From Branchiostoma belcheri (taxonomy: Eukaryota; Chordata; Leptocardii; Amphioxiformes; Branchiostomatidae): 64,000 nt of DNA. The stretch spans positions 11,716,280 through 11,780,279 of the forward strand of contig NW_017802379.1 of the NCBI RefSeq assembly GCF_001625305.1, written 5' to 3'. Position 1 is the first letter of the stretch. Each line of letters starts with the position of its first letter. The notes below the pieces were generated by a model. That model did no database searches. It was not told where the DNA came from and saw only the letters and a list, made by a program, of their open reading frames with translations. Shown here piece after piece: positions 24,196 through 36,316 of this stretch. The translations under genes and the position numbers were made by a program.

Positions 24196-27100
24196 TTATG
24201 GTTGGACGTTCCTTTCGATGTCATAGGCGTTCTCTGTATTGCCTGTTGGCTCATAAATGCAGGCCAAGTAGTTCTCTGTCCAAGCACAACCAACGCTCTT
24301 TGTATCCTTCCACACCATCTGTAGGGAACAGGTGACCAAAAGTATAAGTTATTTTAAAAATGTGGTTATAATTATTCTATGAACCACTCTAGATGCGGGG
24401 ACCATATATTTAGCAAAATTTGTTAAAAATTGCAAATGCTTGTTATACCTCATATGAAAGTCAGTCGAATACTAGTATACAAGCTGTACAAAGTACATTG
24501 TCAGCATGTGTGGGTGTAGCAAACAGAATAGCTGGAAGTTAGAAGTTAATACATAGGAAAACAAGTAGCATTAAAGGTAAAAAAAAAACTTGAAATGACT
24601 TATGACTTGATACAATTTATGATTGTGTATCTCTCACCTGTGTAAAGTGACCGGCTTGCTCTAAGGACTCTACAGGACGGTTTGGATCGTAAAATTCAGT
24701 TTCGCTGTACCAGGACTCCACAGCTATCTCACAGTCTACGTGTGGAAACTCGTATTGTAGGTTGGATCCATGCCTTAACATAATAGTGTAGTTTAAATGT
24801 GAGTTATCTTAAATAATTGTAATCAGGTATTTGCAAAGTGCAGGGGTATGACAAAGTGTGAATAGAAAACTTACTAACTACGTGTTACTATGCTGACTAG
24901 GACAGCAGTAATGGTTCTAATAAATTACGGGAATCAGTCATTTTGTCAATCTTTTACATCCCTATTAAAAGTTTCCGCAATATCAACTGTCTTAACAAGA
25001 TAGAAGGTGTTAAAATTGTGCATAGTCGTCGTCGAACATGTAGGCAGTAGTAAAAATTAGTATATATATAATGAGATATCTTTGTAGATTTTGCATAGTA
25101 AGATATCCCTGTGCTTTATATAGTAAGATATCTGTTATGTGTGCTTCATACATGCATGGCATGTACTTTGAGAAAATAAATGTACAATAAATATATTTCA
25201 TCTGTTTTTAAAGATAAAAAAAGATGACTCACAAGACTTCTTTTCCCTCCACAAGCCATGTTCGCTCTTCAGGGCTTGTATGGTGCAATGGCTCATTGAG
25301 ATCTTGCATCGTCTGTACAACTGTTTTCGCAAAATCTGCACACTCCTGTTGAGGAAGAAACAAAATGAAGGTACAAGAATATGAAAGATCAGAAGAAAAC
25401 GTGCCTTCTTGTACTTAGGGCAGGTGTTCGGAAGAATGCAATGGGCAGGTGTGATACCTAGAAAGTCATACGGTGGGCAAACGAAGGGCAGCTGAATTGT
25501 TTTTGAAATGTCAGAATAAAAGTAACAACAATTAAATACACAGAAACCTCAGACGATGTGTAAATTTGAGCTTGCCTTTGAAATTTAAATCAATTACACC
25601 AACATGGTGGTCAGCACGTGCCTGATTCAATGGAATCATCAAACCGCTCTGAACCCAAAACGTTAGGATGTGACACCAAGATTACATCTAAAAACAGGCC
25701 CAGTTGAAGAGAACCCATTAAGTAACTAGAAAGGCCAATATTTGCTTTGGAGCAAATATAGCGATGGGTTCACCACATTTTACGACATGGCAGGGAAAGA
25801 ATGAGAAACACAAGGGAAAACAATGATTTACATTGATATAACTATAATATGAAGTAACATACAACTAAAACAACAGTTGGATAGCTATTCCCTACTTTAT
25901 TGGTTAGGATTTTTAATTGCATAATGCAAACTGTTGATTTTTCAAAAAAAAAAAAAAAAACGTTCATGCCCCGCATTCCAATGCTGGAGCAGAAAAGCTT
26001 GAAATACCTACCAAAACACTTGAATAAAGACATACTGTCAGTATGGAAATGCTCTGTGCAGGTGTTAATCAAGTTAAATCCCAACAGCCAATCAGCAAGA
26101 AATGCTCTGTGCAGGTGGAAATGCTCTGTGCAGGTGTTAATCAAGTTAAATCCCAACAGCCAATCAGCAAGAAGTATAGAGGAAAGCTGCATGCCTATTG
26201 GTTGATGCCCTGCATTCCATTGTGATGACTCATGCCCAAACGTGGTAAACAAGGCACACTAACACAGTAATACATTTGCTATAACACAGCCAAAAAACTC
26301 AAATAAAACCATTCTAAAAGCCTGTATCACAATAATTTAAAAAACGCCTAGGGGTATTTGCCCACTGTACCTCCATACCAAATTTCAGGACCTTGGGCCC
26401 TAAAATAAAGAAGCTGAATCCATTTAAAAAATGGCAGGAGAAGAAGGAGAAGGAGAAGAAACATCAGAAAAAGCAATATGGGTTCACCACCACTTCGTGG
26501 TGTGGTGAACCCATAATGAAAGGAAATGTCTCCCGTGCCCTTATGCAGAGCGTAGGGTGGTGCCCATATCCATTTCTGTAGCCCTTGGGCGACACACATT
26601 TGTACACTACAGCAGGGGGCTAGTCCGCTGGTAGTGCTGTGTGTTTGACCTTCCCACCTCTTTCTCATGTGTGCTGAGTGCTAAGCAGAGAAAGAAGTGT
26701 TGTACCATTTTTAAAGTCTTTGGTGTGATCCGGCCGGGGTTTAAACTCACGACCTCCCGGTTACAAAGCGATCACTCTACCAATTGAGCTATTGCACCGG
26801 TGGACTAAGTTTTAAGTTTTTTCATTAAGTAAACTGCAACAAAAATCAATTTCACATATGATATAAATTAATAATCTCATATGTATTTGACGAACGAACG
26901 AACCTGACACCAGACCAGTGGTGCTGCACCATGCTGACTCCTCTTCTCATTTTGAAGCCTCAGACATACCTCATCCTCATCATCGATAGCTTGTAAGGTC
27001 GGTGCTGGTGTTGCTAGTGCTATAAAAATGCAATTCAAAATCAAACATACGATTTGACACTTTATACTAACATTTTTGCCTAAATCTTTGGTTACTGCAA

Positions 27101-30100
27101 CTGCACTTGAACTCCAAAATATTACTTAAAACTCTATTAGCTAGATATTTTAATTGATTACATTATATTTTGTTATAATGATAAGAAGTTTGAAAGCCTT
27201 TGCAAGAAATTGCAGTTTTCACAAAGCAAAGAATTGTAAGCTGTATATGATTAAAAATACTTCAAGAAAAAAATAACACGTTTGCTTGTGCCACTAGCCT
27301 TAAGTAACTGAGACATTAACTAGTAAGTGAATTAGATAAGGTTTACTTAAAAATTAATTTGTTGATTCACAGGTGAAGCTACCCTTAAACAGCCAACTAA
27401 GATAGATATGTAAATCTAATTTTTAGCCTGTGTCATGAAAATTTATAGACACCAATTATTAGACAACTCGTAAACAATAAAACAAATTATAATAATTTTC
27501 TTGTTTGGACTTATCGAGAGTCTCATGCACGTTAAAAGGCAATGTGGCAACGTATGGCTGTTTGAGACCCTCTTATGGTATTGATAACAAGTTATATATG
27601 TTTAAAGTTAAAACTTTTGGTCCAACACAAAAAATTCTCTCACCTAGAGCTTTCGACCAGTCACTCTGGTCTTCCTCAGTAGACTGACCCAGTGAAGCTT
27701 GCCACGTGGCTTCTTTGAAGTGTGACGTCAACACTGGGTCAGTCTACTGAGGAAGACCAGAGTGACTGGTCGAAAGCTCTAAACATGTAACTACCAACAC
27801 AGATGAACTTTAATGACAGTATAACAAGTTATATAGCCTACCCGTAGTACAAATTCCAGAGGCCTTGGCGCACGAACAGGCCATAAAGTACTGGAACTGC
27901 GGCATCAGATGAAAACGGTGGTCGGTGAACTTCTTACAGGTCTCATCACCATACTTGTTCTGGCAGTCAGACTCTTCTAAAGGACCAAATAAACAGATTT
28001 AAATTTATACAATGTAAATATAGAGCAGGAAAATTGTTTAAACCCACATGAAGAAACCAGTCTGATAATTACATTTACTGACACATTTTTTGTCATCATT
28101 TCATAGTCGGGGCGTTTGAAAAGGTAAAAAAAAATCTCCTTTTTGCGTCTTTTTTTTGGGGGGGGGGGGGGTAAGTTTTATTCAGATCCACAATTAGTCT
28201 CACAAGAGGCTATTCTTCCTGTGGTCTACACATTCATATTTACATACATGTATTACAAAAGTACAAAGACATTACAAAATTAACAGTACATGGCGAACTT
28301 TACACAATTTTATTGTCGACCAAGAATAGCTTGATTAATTCTACGATACAAAACCGTTTTCATCAGAAATTTTATAACATATTATGTACATAACATTATA
28401 TATTACATGCCTCTCAGATCAGTACGTAGCGTGATAAACTTTAAAAAAACTCACTACATTAAAAGAATGGCTAGAAAAAGGGCATTGAAAATGCTTTCTA
28501 TACCATAAATTACAAGTAGGTTTTTGTGATTTATGCACATTGAATCCTCACCCACAGATTATGTTACACGGTAACTGACAGGTTGTTTATTTGTGGGTAA
28601 AAATTGGACCTAGAAAAATAAATATACCCTGTAGCTAAAAGATTGTGATCATAACAGCATGTGGTACATGAGTGGTAAGGGGACAACTACAATGCAAGTT
28701 TTAAATATTAGGAGAATCACCAAAAAGAAAATGATTCCATCTGCATTTGGAGTAATTGAAATGATGATTAATTGAAATACTTACTAATGTATAAATGATT
28801 TTGTATATTAATCTTTGTGACAAATTGTTTATTTGTGGGTATACTGTGTACCAGGACCTAAGAAAATAAACAAACCATAATGGAATGCGACCTTGTGGAT
28901 AACAGCTAGTACTGAGAATAGTCAGGGCTCTACATACAGTACAGGTATAATGAAATTGTTTTTCAAACTACCAAAATTTAAAAAAAAAAGGTCAGTGTTT
29001 AAAGTACTAGAGAATCTTGATTATATTCAGGTATCATTATACTAGTGGACAAAGGCAGATTATCCTGTTTTGTATGTAAATAACATTATTTCATTTCTTT
29101 ATTTTTTCTCTAGACTTCTCTATTTGAATGTATTCTTATCTAATATTAGATTTAAAAAGGGTAAATTTCATCCGTTTTCTTTATTAATGTTTCCAGGTGA
29201 AAATATATGTTTATGTAACGGTTAGCTTTACTTGCAGTAACTCCACAAATTAGAGACTATAGCATTAGCTCATTTTAATACTTATAAAGAATTACAGTAG
29301 TATTTTTGTACAAGACAGAAAAGTCTGTTTTTAAACATATTATGTTTTTCGTATTGTTGTCCCCAAAAAATAAACTTATAGCATACGCACAGTTCCCGAT
29401 CTAATAATGTGCCTTTATCTACATCACTTACACAGTGTGGCATAGTTTTAAAAATACTAAATTATAGACCTGTAGTTGGCGAAATTTACTTGGTGATAAT
29501 TTGTTTTGGGTCTTGGTTTAATTTAAGATCTTTTATAAATATGTACTTTATTTATAATTTGTAAACAAAACAACGCAAGGAATTTATAAAATTATATTTA
29601 CCTGCAACGCAAATTCCGCAGCTGGCAGCACACTGTTTCTTCATCCACACGTGGTAGTTTTGTGATTCACACAAACCCAACATCTTCCAGAAGTTACAAT
29701 GGCAGTCATAGGCGATGTTTCTACACACAGCACTCCGCACTGCAACCTGCAATGAGATAGCACAGTAAATGAGTTTTTTGTGACGTCTCAGGGAGGAGCC
29801 TAATAGTACAGTATCGAGTGCAGTTTGCAAGTATTCTAGCACGGTACAAGCATTTTGTCCACAGGCATGGAATGTCCACAGGCATGTCTCTGACCCAAAT
29901 CTACAAAATGTATGGCCACATTCCTCAAAACCCTTGGAAAGACCAGTCTGCCCCTACTGTCTGTGACCCTGGGCTCGTTAACTATTGGCTCAGGGGAGGA
30001 GTGCACTGTATCCGTCTAGATTTTCTGGTCTAACAGGTACCAAGTCTTCCTCGAAATCATGAGGTGGTGGCAGTGCCATGCAATTAATAACCCTAACAGC

Positions 30101-33100
30101 AACCACCTTCGCCATGGCAATGTATGTTTTCATTGCCAGTCTTGTTTCCCTTTTTTCGGAGATACAGTTTTGAAGCCAAGGGAGTTTGCCGAGGAATTTT
30201 TTCACCGCCGAATTTTCTCCCGACAAACTCATTCGGTGGCAAAACCGTCGCTCCGCGGCATAATCGGCGTCATTTCATGGAATAATTGACAATGCTGCCC
30301 CACAAGTCTGTGAGTGGGGGTATTTATAATAAAAATTAATAATATTTTTAAAAAAAATTGGCAAAAACATTACACTTCGTTGTATGATTTTTTAATGAAT
30401 AAACGATAAACTTTATTACAAAAACACTCTTTCCCAAGCAGCCCGAGCAAAATTAAGTGTCTAATTGTCTAAATGATTGCAGGCTTTTAAAAGTGAATTA
30501 TAAATGATATATTTGATCTTACAGCCCCTCATTATGTTTTACATGTTAGAATAAAGCTTTGAACAATAGTAAAAAACTTGCACATTAGGTTAAACCATTT
30601 CTTGTTAATTTTACCAACCACCTTGTGAGAGTCTTGCCATTTCTCGAGATCCTGCGAAAGTGGAGGCACTTCCTTCATGATTTTCACATCACTCAGAGAT
30701 TCTGTAAATAAAATCGTTGATGGCATGATAGTTTGTGCTATTTATTTATTTAAACTGCAAATGTGTAGAATACATTTTAAAATAAACAGAGAGTACATAA
30801 TTAACGGAGAGACATAATTACAGAGAGACATAATATACAGGGACAACAAAGGGACATAACAACCATATCGTATCAAACGATATTGACTTCATCCATATTT
30901 GATTAATCCGTAATTGTCCCCAACCATCATTGCCGTACGTAACATTTCCCATTATTGTATGCGATTCTTCCACCTGTGGTCTTTACAATCTTTGCAAAGG
31001 AATAAGACATGTTAAATACTGTTTTCCCCTACATCTCAATCGTATCCGTCACACGATCGCGAATTGGATATCGATATTTGTACATATGCCGTACAGAATC
31101 TTGGGACTGAAAATAAAACCTTATTTTCTTTTATGACTGAAAAGATTAGCTTAGATCACGATCGACCATTGGTTATGTTACTGCCATGTCACACATATGA
31201 CCACCCAGAAGTAGGTTGGATAAGGTCGAGGACATTCTTGGATGTGGTTGGCTGTGCTTGCGTCGTGTCAAATTTGTCTCAAATTCGATTTGATTCGTTT
31301 AGATACTTTAGATTGGGCAAAATCTGATTAGACTGCCCCCAAACTTCGGCCAACCTTAGTTGGTAGGCGGACGAGGGGAACGTTCTGAATGTGTGACGGG
31401 CTTTTCCGTTGATACTATACGCCGATATTGATTTGTTGCAGTATTGCATCAGAAACGGACGGACGGCTAGATCTTACAAAATTAGCTCTGACCGGTACAA
31501 ACGAGTTCAATCCGGCCAACATCCTTCTCGGAACGGGCCTAAAACAAGGCCGGTTTGGTCACCGCAAACAATTAATAGCAACTTCCACTGCTGTAATTTA
31601 TAAGAATTGCCTGCTCTATCGTGTTTATAATCCATAGTACACAATGTACACAATTTACTGACTAAAAATTTATCACCTTTGCCAAGGCGATCATGTTTTT
31701 AGTTTTGTGTGGTTCTCTGTCTGTAAATAGCATAATTAAAGAAGTCATGGATATATTAATATTGAAATTATGAGGCAAACTAAAGATTATAAGACATTGG
31801 GCCCCCGAGTCCTTTATCATTGCACTGCAACGAATCGTTATGTCTCGATATTTAGTGTAGTGGACATTGAGTGGTCAAGATTGCAGGTGGTGAACAGTTA
31901 ATGTATGCCCTTTTACCATTTTTTTCTCAAACTGGAACAGGAGCACACGAATGTTTGAAAGTGATGTCCTCGTGATTTTGGTATGTTTTGGTATCACTTC
32001 ATAAAAACATTTTGCAAGTTGGGATCTAATATGAATACCTATTGGTTTTATTAACTATTGGTTTTCGATGGTTAGTTCTCAAGGAAATCTAGTTAGTTTT
32101 TGTTTTAATGGTGGACCTTGATTAGAGAGAATTACAACCCCTTATAACTCCATGATTAGAGCTACGATTCTTATATTCAGTCACAAAATAACTACTCTTA
32201 TGGTTTTTCTAAACGTACAGATGCATAGAACTTAACACCACATTGGAACCTCCCGCCAAGACTTACCCCACACTCCGGTCTTAGAATTGGATTGCAGTAA
32301 TGTAAGAAGAAGATCAAATGAACAGTATACAATGTAGTATACAATGCGATCATTATCATCATCATCGGTCGACCGTCCTTTACAGGGTGATATATATGTA
32401 CTAGTACCATTAAAAAAAACTTTAACAAGTCGGAGTGCTCCAGAAATCCGCCCAGATAATGACGTAAATTACCATGTAGCTGATACAAGACACGATTTTC
32501 CAGACCTCTGTCTTGGTGATTTGAAGTGAACCAAGGGAGTCAGACAGTAATATTTGGACCATCTGGGCAGCCCGCCACTCTTTTTTCAAGTAGGCTCCAT
32601 GTTTATTTTCTTTACGTGGGTAGAGTGCTGCTCCCTCAAGAATAAGGAGTATCTATTTAACAGGACGTCCCGTATAACAAAGCTAAATACTCGTTTTTAT
32701 ATGACAGAAGTAGGAAAGGTTGTGTACATACAGTGCCTTTCCCAAGGGAACAGCTTCGGGGCCTGCTCTAGGGGATTGGAACACAAGATTTATTGTTTTG
32801 TTTTGGTTTTTATATCCCAACATTTCGACATGGTGACGGCACACTCAAGTTATATCAACTCATTTAAAGCCGCCACCAACGCAGATGGCGAATACAGGAC
32901 AGGGCAATACTCATTTTCACTTGAGTTAAGTGAGGAAAGTCGTGTAAAGTGTCTTTTCCAAGGGCACAAGATCGGTGGCATGTCAGGACTCACCCGGACC
33001 TCTTAGTTCCGGGTCGAGCAGGCTGCCGCTACGCCACACGATACATTCGTTCTGCGCCACTCACCTAACCATTGCGCAACAAGACGCCATGTGAATTATA

Positions 33101-33820
33101 CACAACAATACGTAATTTTTGATGCGCCACTATTTCTGAATATACTTATTCGGTCGCAAAATTTACACGTCGCCATCTTTTTTGTAATTTTCTCCTGAAA
33201 AAAAATTCAAAACAAAGAACCGCACGCAAGTCGGTACTTCAATATACGCTGTTACCTAACGATAAATATTACACAGAACACGAAACATGCATGGTGCAAC
33301 CTTACTTTTTATTTCTATATATTGCAATATCTAATCACAAGACGGGGTGACGGCAAACTCAAGGAAAGTGAGGAAAGTCGTGTTAAGTGCCTTTCCAAAG
33401 GGCACAAGATCGGTGGCATGTCAGGACTCAAACCCGGGACCTCTTGATTCCGTGTCGAGAACTCTGCCGCTACGCCACGCGACCCCACCAAAGGTTTTTA
33501 GGGTGCGAGAATTTGTTTTCTTACATGGAAAATCTGCTCAAGAAGGCCACTAGTCATATACTGTTTAACAAATTTTCCATCTTAGCAATACATATTCATA
33601 TTTAGATAAAAATTACCCCTCAGTAATAAAAAAACTTACCAATAATATACGACAAAGATTATATCTTTTTTAATAAACACATCCCAGGCAGTGCATGTTA
33701 CGATATTGGTATTTGCTTAGCAATAGAAAAAAGCGTAATATAGAAGAAAAAAAACTTACTTGAATCAGCGAGTGGAGGAAGTGCCAGGGCGAGTAGGATG
33801 ACACAAACAAAGATCTTCAT
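24196..33820 (-). CDS. ShKT-ShKT-CAP domain protein, paralogue 3 (divergent residues)
   Basis: Coding exons in transcript order: 33760-33820, 30622-30701, 29602-29746, 27842-27973, 26904-27013, 25233-25345, 24638-24773 and 24196-24318. They give 299 residues and the same phase series as its two relatives. Residues 1-20 are a signal peptide (MKIFVCVILLALALPPLADS). ShKT 1 spans about 48-95 (ends QCAASCGIC). ShKT 2 spans about 96-139 and ends CSCAKASGIC, where the paralogues have Cys in place of that Ser. CAP runs from about 157. Here LHN is LQN and the cavity glutamate motif HGEN reads HGSN, while LHH, WYSE and GHFTQ remain. No frameshift or stop is seen, so it looks expressed but altered. The exon 2 donor is uncertain: AAG|GTGGTT, or one codon later GTG|GTTGGT. 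The exon 5 donor GTTCGT is also weak. Introns contain a SINE, a hammerhead-like palindrome, a LINE tail and a dispersed repeat. Confidence 0.85.
26043..26174. repeat. 72-base tandem duplication in intron 5 of paralogue 3
   Basis: The block starting GGAAATGCTCTGTGCAGG at 26045 recurs at 26117 with near identity, with a short extra partial copy between. It produces duplicated peptides in open frames on both strands, which are not genes. Confidence 0.85.
26590..26806 (-). mobile_element. tRNA-derived SINE (intron 5 of paralogue 3)
   Basis: The reverse strand of 26731-26802 has a tRNA-like head: A-box TAGCTCAATTGG, a loop region CTTTGTAA, and a degraded B-box (GTTTAAACC). The body carries words (CTACAGCAGGGG, GCTGAGTGCTAAGCA) that recur at 38880-39000. 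The stems do not pair as in a functional tRNA. Confidence 0.6.
27646..27780. mobile_element. Palindromic element with 49-base arms and hammerhead-like core
   Basis: Arms 27646-27694 and 27732-27780 are perfect inverted copies around a 37-base centre. Forward 27747-27775 reads CTGAGGA, then A, then a GACCAG/CTGGTC hairpin, then GAAA. This is the order of a hammerhead ribozyme core with one extra A. The element looks like paired terminal repeats of a Penelope-like element. Confidence 0.6.
28155..28460 (-). mobile_element. LINE 3' UTR fragment
   Basis: A poly-G run precedes GTAAGTTTTATTCAGATCCACAA. The reverse complement is a 3' end (TTGTGGATCTGAATAAAACT) that also occurs forward at 10125-10149 next to exon 7 of paralogue 1. 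No reading frame remains. The inner boundary is a guess. Confidence 0.4.
29782..30147. repeat. Dispersed repeat, copy 2 (intron 2 of paralogue 3)
   Basis: Matches 10710-11080 along its length, including the GACGTCTCAGGGAGGAGCCT start and the GCCATGGCAATGTATG end. The shared order of features indicates one dispersed element; it is non-coding. Confidence 0.75.
32925..33046 (-). mobile_element. tRNA-derived SINE fragment
   Basis: The reverse strand has A-box-like TGGCGTAGCGGCAG and a degraded B-box (GGTCCGGGTGAGTCC). Behind them comes the shared body word AAGGGCACAAGATCGG seen on the forward strand. Same orientation and type as the copy 430 bases downstream; both are in intron 1 of paralogue 3. 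Confidence 0.6.
33350..33484 (-). mobile_element. tRNA-derived SINE fragment
   Basis: A-box TGGCGTAGCGGCAGAG and B-box GGGTTTGAGTCC on the reverse strand, followed by the body word GCCCTTTGGAAAGGCACTT. Closely related to 32925-33046 and to the fuller copy at 61386. Confidence 0.65.
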
Positions 33821-33900
33821 TTCGCCTTCTTCGGCTACTGCAGTTGCCCTTGAATGTTCAACGAAGTCAACCGTTTCTTCACAAAATCAGACAGGGGAGA

Positions 33901-33907
33901 TTTTAAG
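33901..33907 (-). promoter_or_regulatory. TATA-like box of paralogue 3
   Basis: The reverse strand reads CTCTTAAAATC about 80 bases upstream of the ATG, suitable for a start site about 50 bases before the coding region. Confidence 0.4.
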
Positions 33908-35059
33908 AGGGTGGTGCGCGTCTGACCTGTATCACACCGTCTTATGTGTACGTGGCAGGCTCTTGTTGTTATGACCAGTCCAAATGAAAGGCTATTCGAT
34001 CGGGTCAGAATGTACCCTATTGGTCACACCAAGGATATCATGATATGAAAAATATAACATGTTTTCCAGGGATCGAACAAATGGCTTGGCGGATCTACAT
34101 GGTACTGTTTGTTTACGTCAAAACATGCCCTTACTAAAGATAGAGTTTCAATATACTGTGCGGCCACTTGGACCAAGAAACTTCATAATTATATAAGCCA
34201 TCAAAATATTACAATAGCAATGGCAATATATCAGAAACCTAGACATTACAAGTATGATAGTTGGGATGCCTATGCTCACGCACAAGTTTATGTATATGTC
34301 TGTGTGTTTTACAGAGTTGAATAATACATGTAGTTTGCACCTCAAGATGAGTCATATCTGTTGTTGTAAAACAAGAGGTCGATGCACTCCTTCTGAAAGG
34401 TCGTATATATTTCAGTTCAATCACCTTCTGTTGTTTATCCCATGAGAATATTGTCCCATATTTTTTTCTATAGCTGGTACTCAAATTAAATCTTTGGATA
34501 ACAAAAAAAAAATACATTTTCTATCTATATTGTGTATTAATGTAATTTATGGTGGTCTACCAAAGTTATATACGTATATTTTTGGCCGATACGTAATATA
34601 AAAACTGATGCTGTAGTGCCCCCCTCCCACACTCACTCACAAGATACTGACTACGAAATTCTTCGACACCTGTAATATTACGATATAATATTAATATATT
34701 TCATGATAATCCTTATACATACTGCCTACAAACATGAAAGCTTGCAGACAAACAGGCAAGCAACAAGCAAATAAACATAAAACTGTCTTTAAAATATGCA
34801 TCAAATGCATTAAAAACACGTGTGCTGTTATTCAACTTCTTATAAAACACTGATGTCCAGTAATATGCAGTGATGTTTTCTAATCCGTTTCTGACGTCCA
34901 TAAGTTTGATGTGCACAAAACATTGTTAATACCGTGTGAGGTCCGGATAATCAAGGACTACACTGCCTGTCAACCGGACCGACTCACACAGATCGATACT
35001 TGGCAAAGTGCTAACAGAACACAAGAATGTTAGTCATTACATACATGTATGTATATATC

Positions 35060-35480
35060 TCAGGAGTACCAGACTATACAGTGCAATTTTACGGAATGTA
35101 TGCAATTTTACGGAATGCAATGTAATTTTACGGAATACAGTGCCATTTTATTAGTATACAGTGCAATTTTACGGAATGTAGTGTAATTTTACAAAATCCA
35201 GTACAATGGTATTAGTATACCATGGAATTTTACGGAATACAGTGCAATCGCATTAGTGTATATTGCAATTTTACTAGTATACAGTGCAATTTTACTCGTA
35301 TACAGAGCAATTTTACTCGTAAATTTTACTGTATACTAAGACGATTGCACTTTATTTCGTAAAATTGCACTGTATACTTATTCGATTGCTCTGTATTCCG
35401 TAAAATTGCACTGTATACTAATACCATTGCATTGTATTCCTGAAAACTGCAAGCATTCCGTAAAATTGCACTGTATACTC
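35060..35480. repeat. Minisatellite arranged as a large dyad
   Basis: Degenerate units containing CAGTGCAATTTTACGGAAT run forward from 35060 to about 35320. The inverse unit (TCCGTAAAATTGCACTGTAT) then repeats to about 35480. The whole stretch can fold back on itself. No termini of a known element are visible. Confidence 0.8.
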
Positions 35481-36029
35481 TGTCACCCTGTATCTGGGTC
35501 TCGCTCAGCAATTTAGGGCTGCAAAACTGGATTTTTGACATCAATTTTTTATCATTTTTTATCATTCTCATAATATGGTAATTCCAACACCACAACATAC
35601 TTACATTTGTGAGAAAAAATGCGATGTCTCTATGCACTGGTGGTAACGATTGTTTGTTTTGAATTGATGGCCGTTTCTAGCTATTCTTGGAAGGTACACC
35701 AAAACCGCTTTACGTAGTTTGTCTTTGGGGCTATTTGAAAAACGTTTACCGTATGAAATTATGACAAAAAATGTACTACGAAATTGCATTAAATGTCTAT
35801 AGACCTTTTTTTCTCATCCCGAATGTTATTTATTTTGTATTGTTTTGCTGCTCCGAAATTTCACTGGATGCCACTACATGCAACGAGTACTATTAATAAT
35901 AATATGTTGATTCCGACAGTGAACTGCAATTCCATATTTAGAATCTACAAGGACGATTAGCCGTATGGCCGCTAGGAGCGCAATTTCACAAGACAGGATG
36001 GTACCCAAACAGATAAATATGTACTATAC

Positions 36030-36316
36030 ACTGTAGCTTAGCCCGGTATCCAGTACTAGTCTTACGTGATCAAGCAGGCGGTGTCTTCGGGGGCTTTAAG
36101 AGCTTCCCCCGCCAAGGGCAAAAGGCCGTCCCGGTAGGAGAGTTACGCTAATAAGAGACAGTATGCTTGGGGATTTGCCCCCCTCCCACTCCCAAACACG
36201 TGGAGAGCTAATCAATCTCTCGTGAAATACACACCGGGAAACCTATGTGAGGCCGGCGGGAAAGAGCTCTTGCGGTCCCGACCACGATCAGACTGGATAC
36301 CAGGCTAACTGTAGCT
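36030..36316. mobile_element. TIR element with 8-9 base target duplication (hAT-like)
   Basis: Inverted termini start TAGCCCGGTATCCAGT on the left (36039) and TAGCCTGGTATCCAGT on the reverse strand at the right. They are flanked directly by ACTGTAGCT at 36030-36038 and 36308-36316. The length of the flank repeat suits hAT (8 bases) or Mutator-like (9 bases) elements. The interior is GC-rich, about 270 bases and non-coding. Confidence 0.75.

Noticed and set aside
25842-26252. 136-codon reverse open frame with internal repeated peptide
   Set aside because: The repeat peptide comes from the 72-base tandem DNA duplication and an A-rich run; no domain and no splice context.
26731-26802. Possible functional tRNA gene on the reverse strand
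   Set aside because: A-box is good but the B-box and acceptor/anticodon stems do not pair, and the body matches a SINE elsewhere in the window.
32554-33006. 150-codon forward open frame
   Set aside because: Much of it is antisense SINE sequence; no recognised domain.
35060-35480. CRISPR-like repeat array
   Set aside because: Units are degenerate, lack unique spacers, invert halfway, and the genome is eukaryotic.
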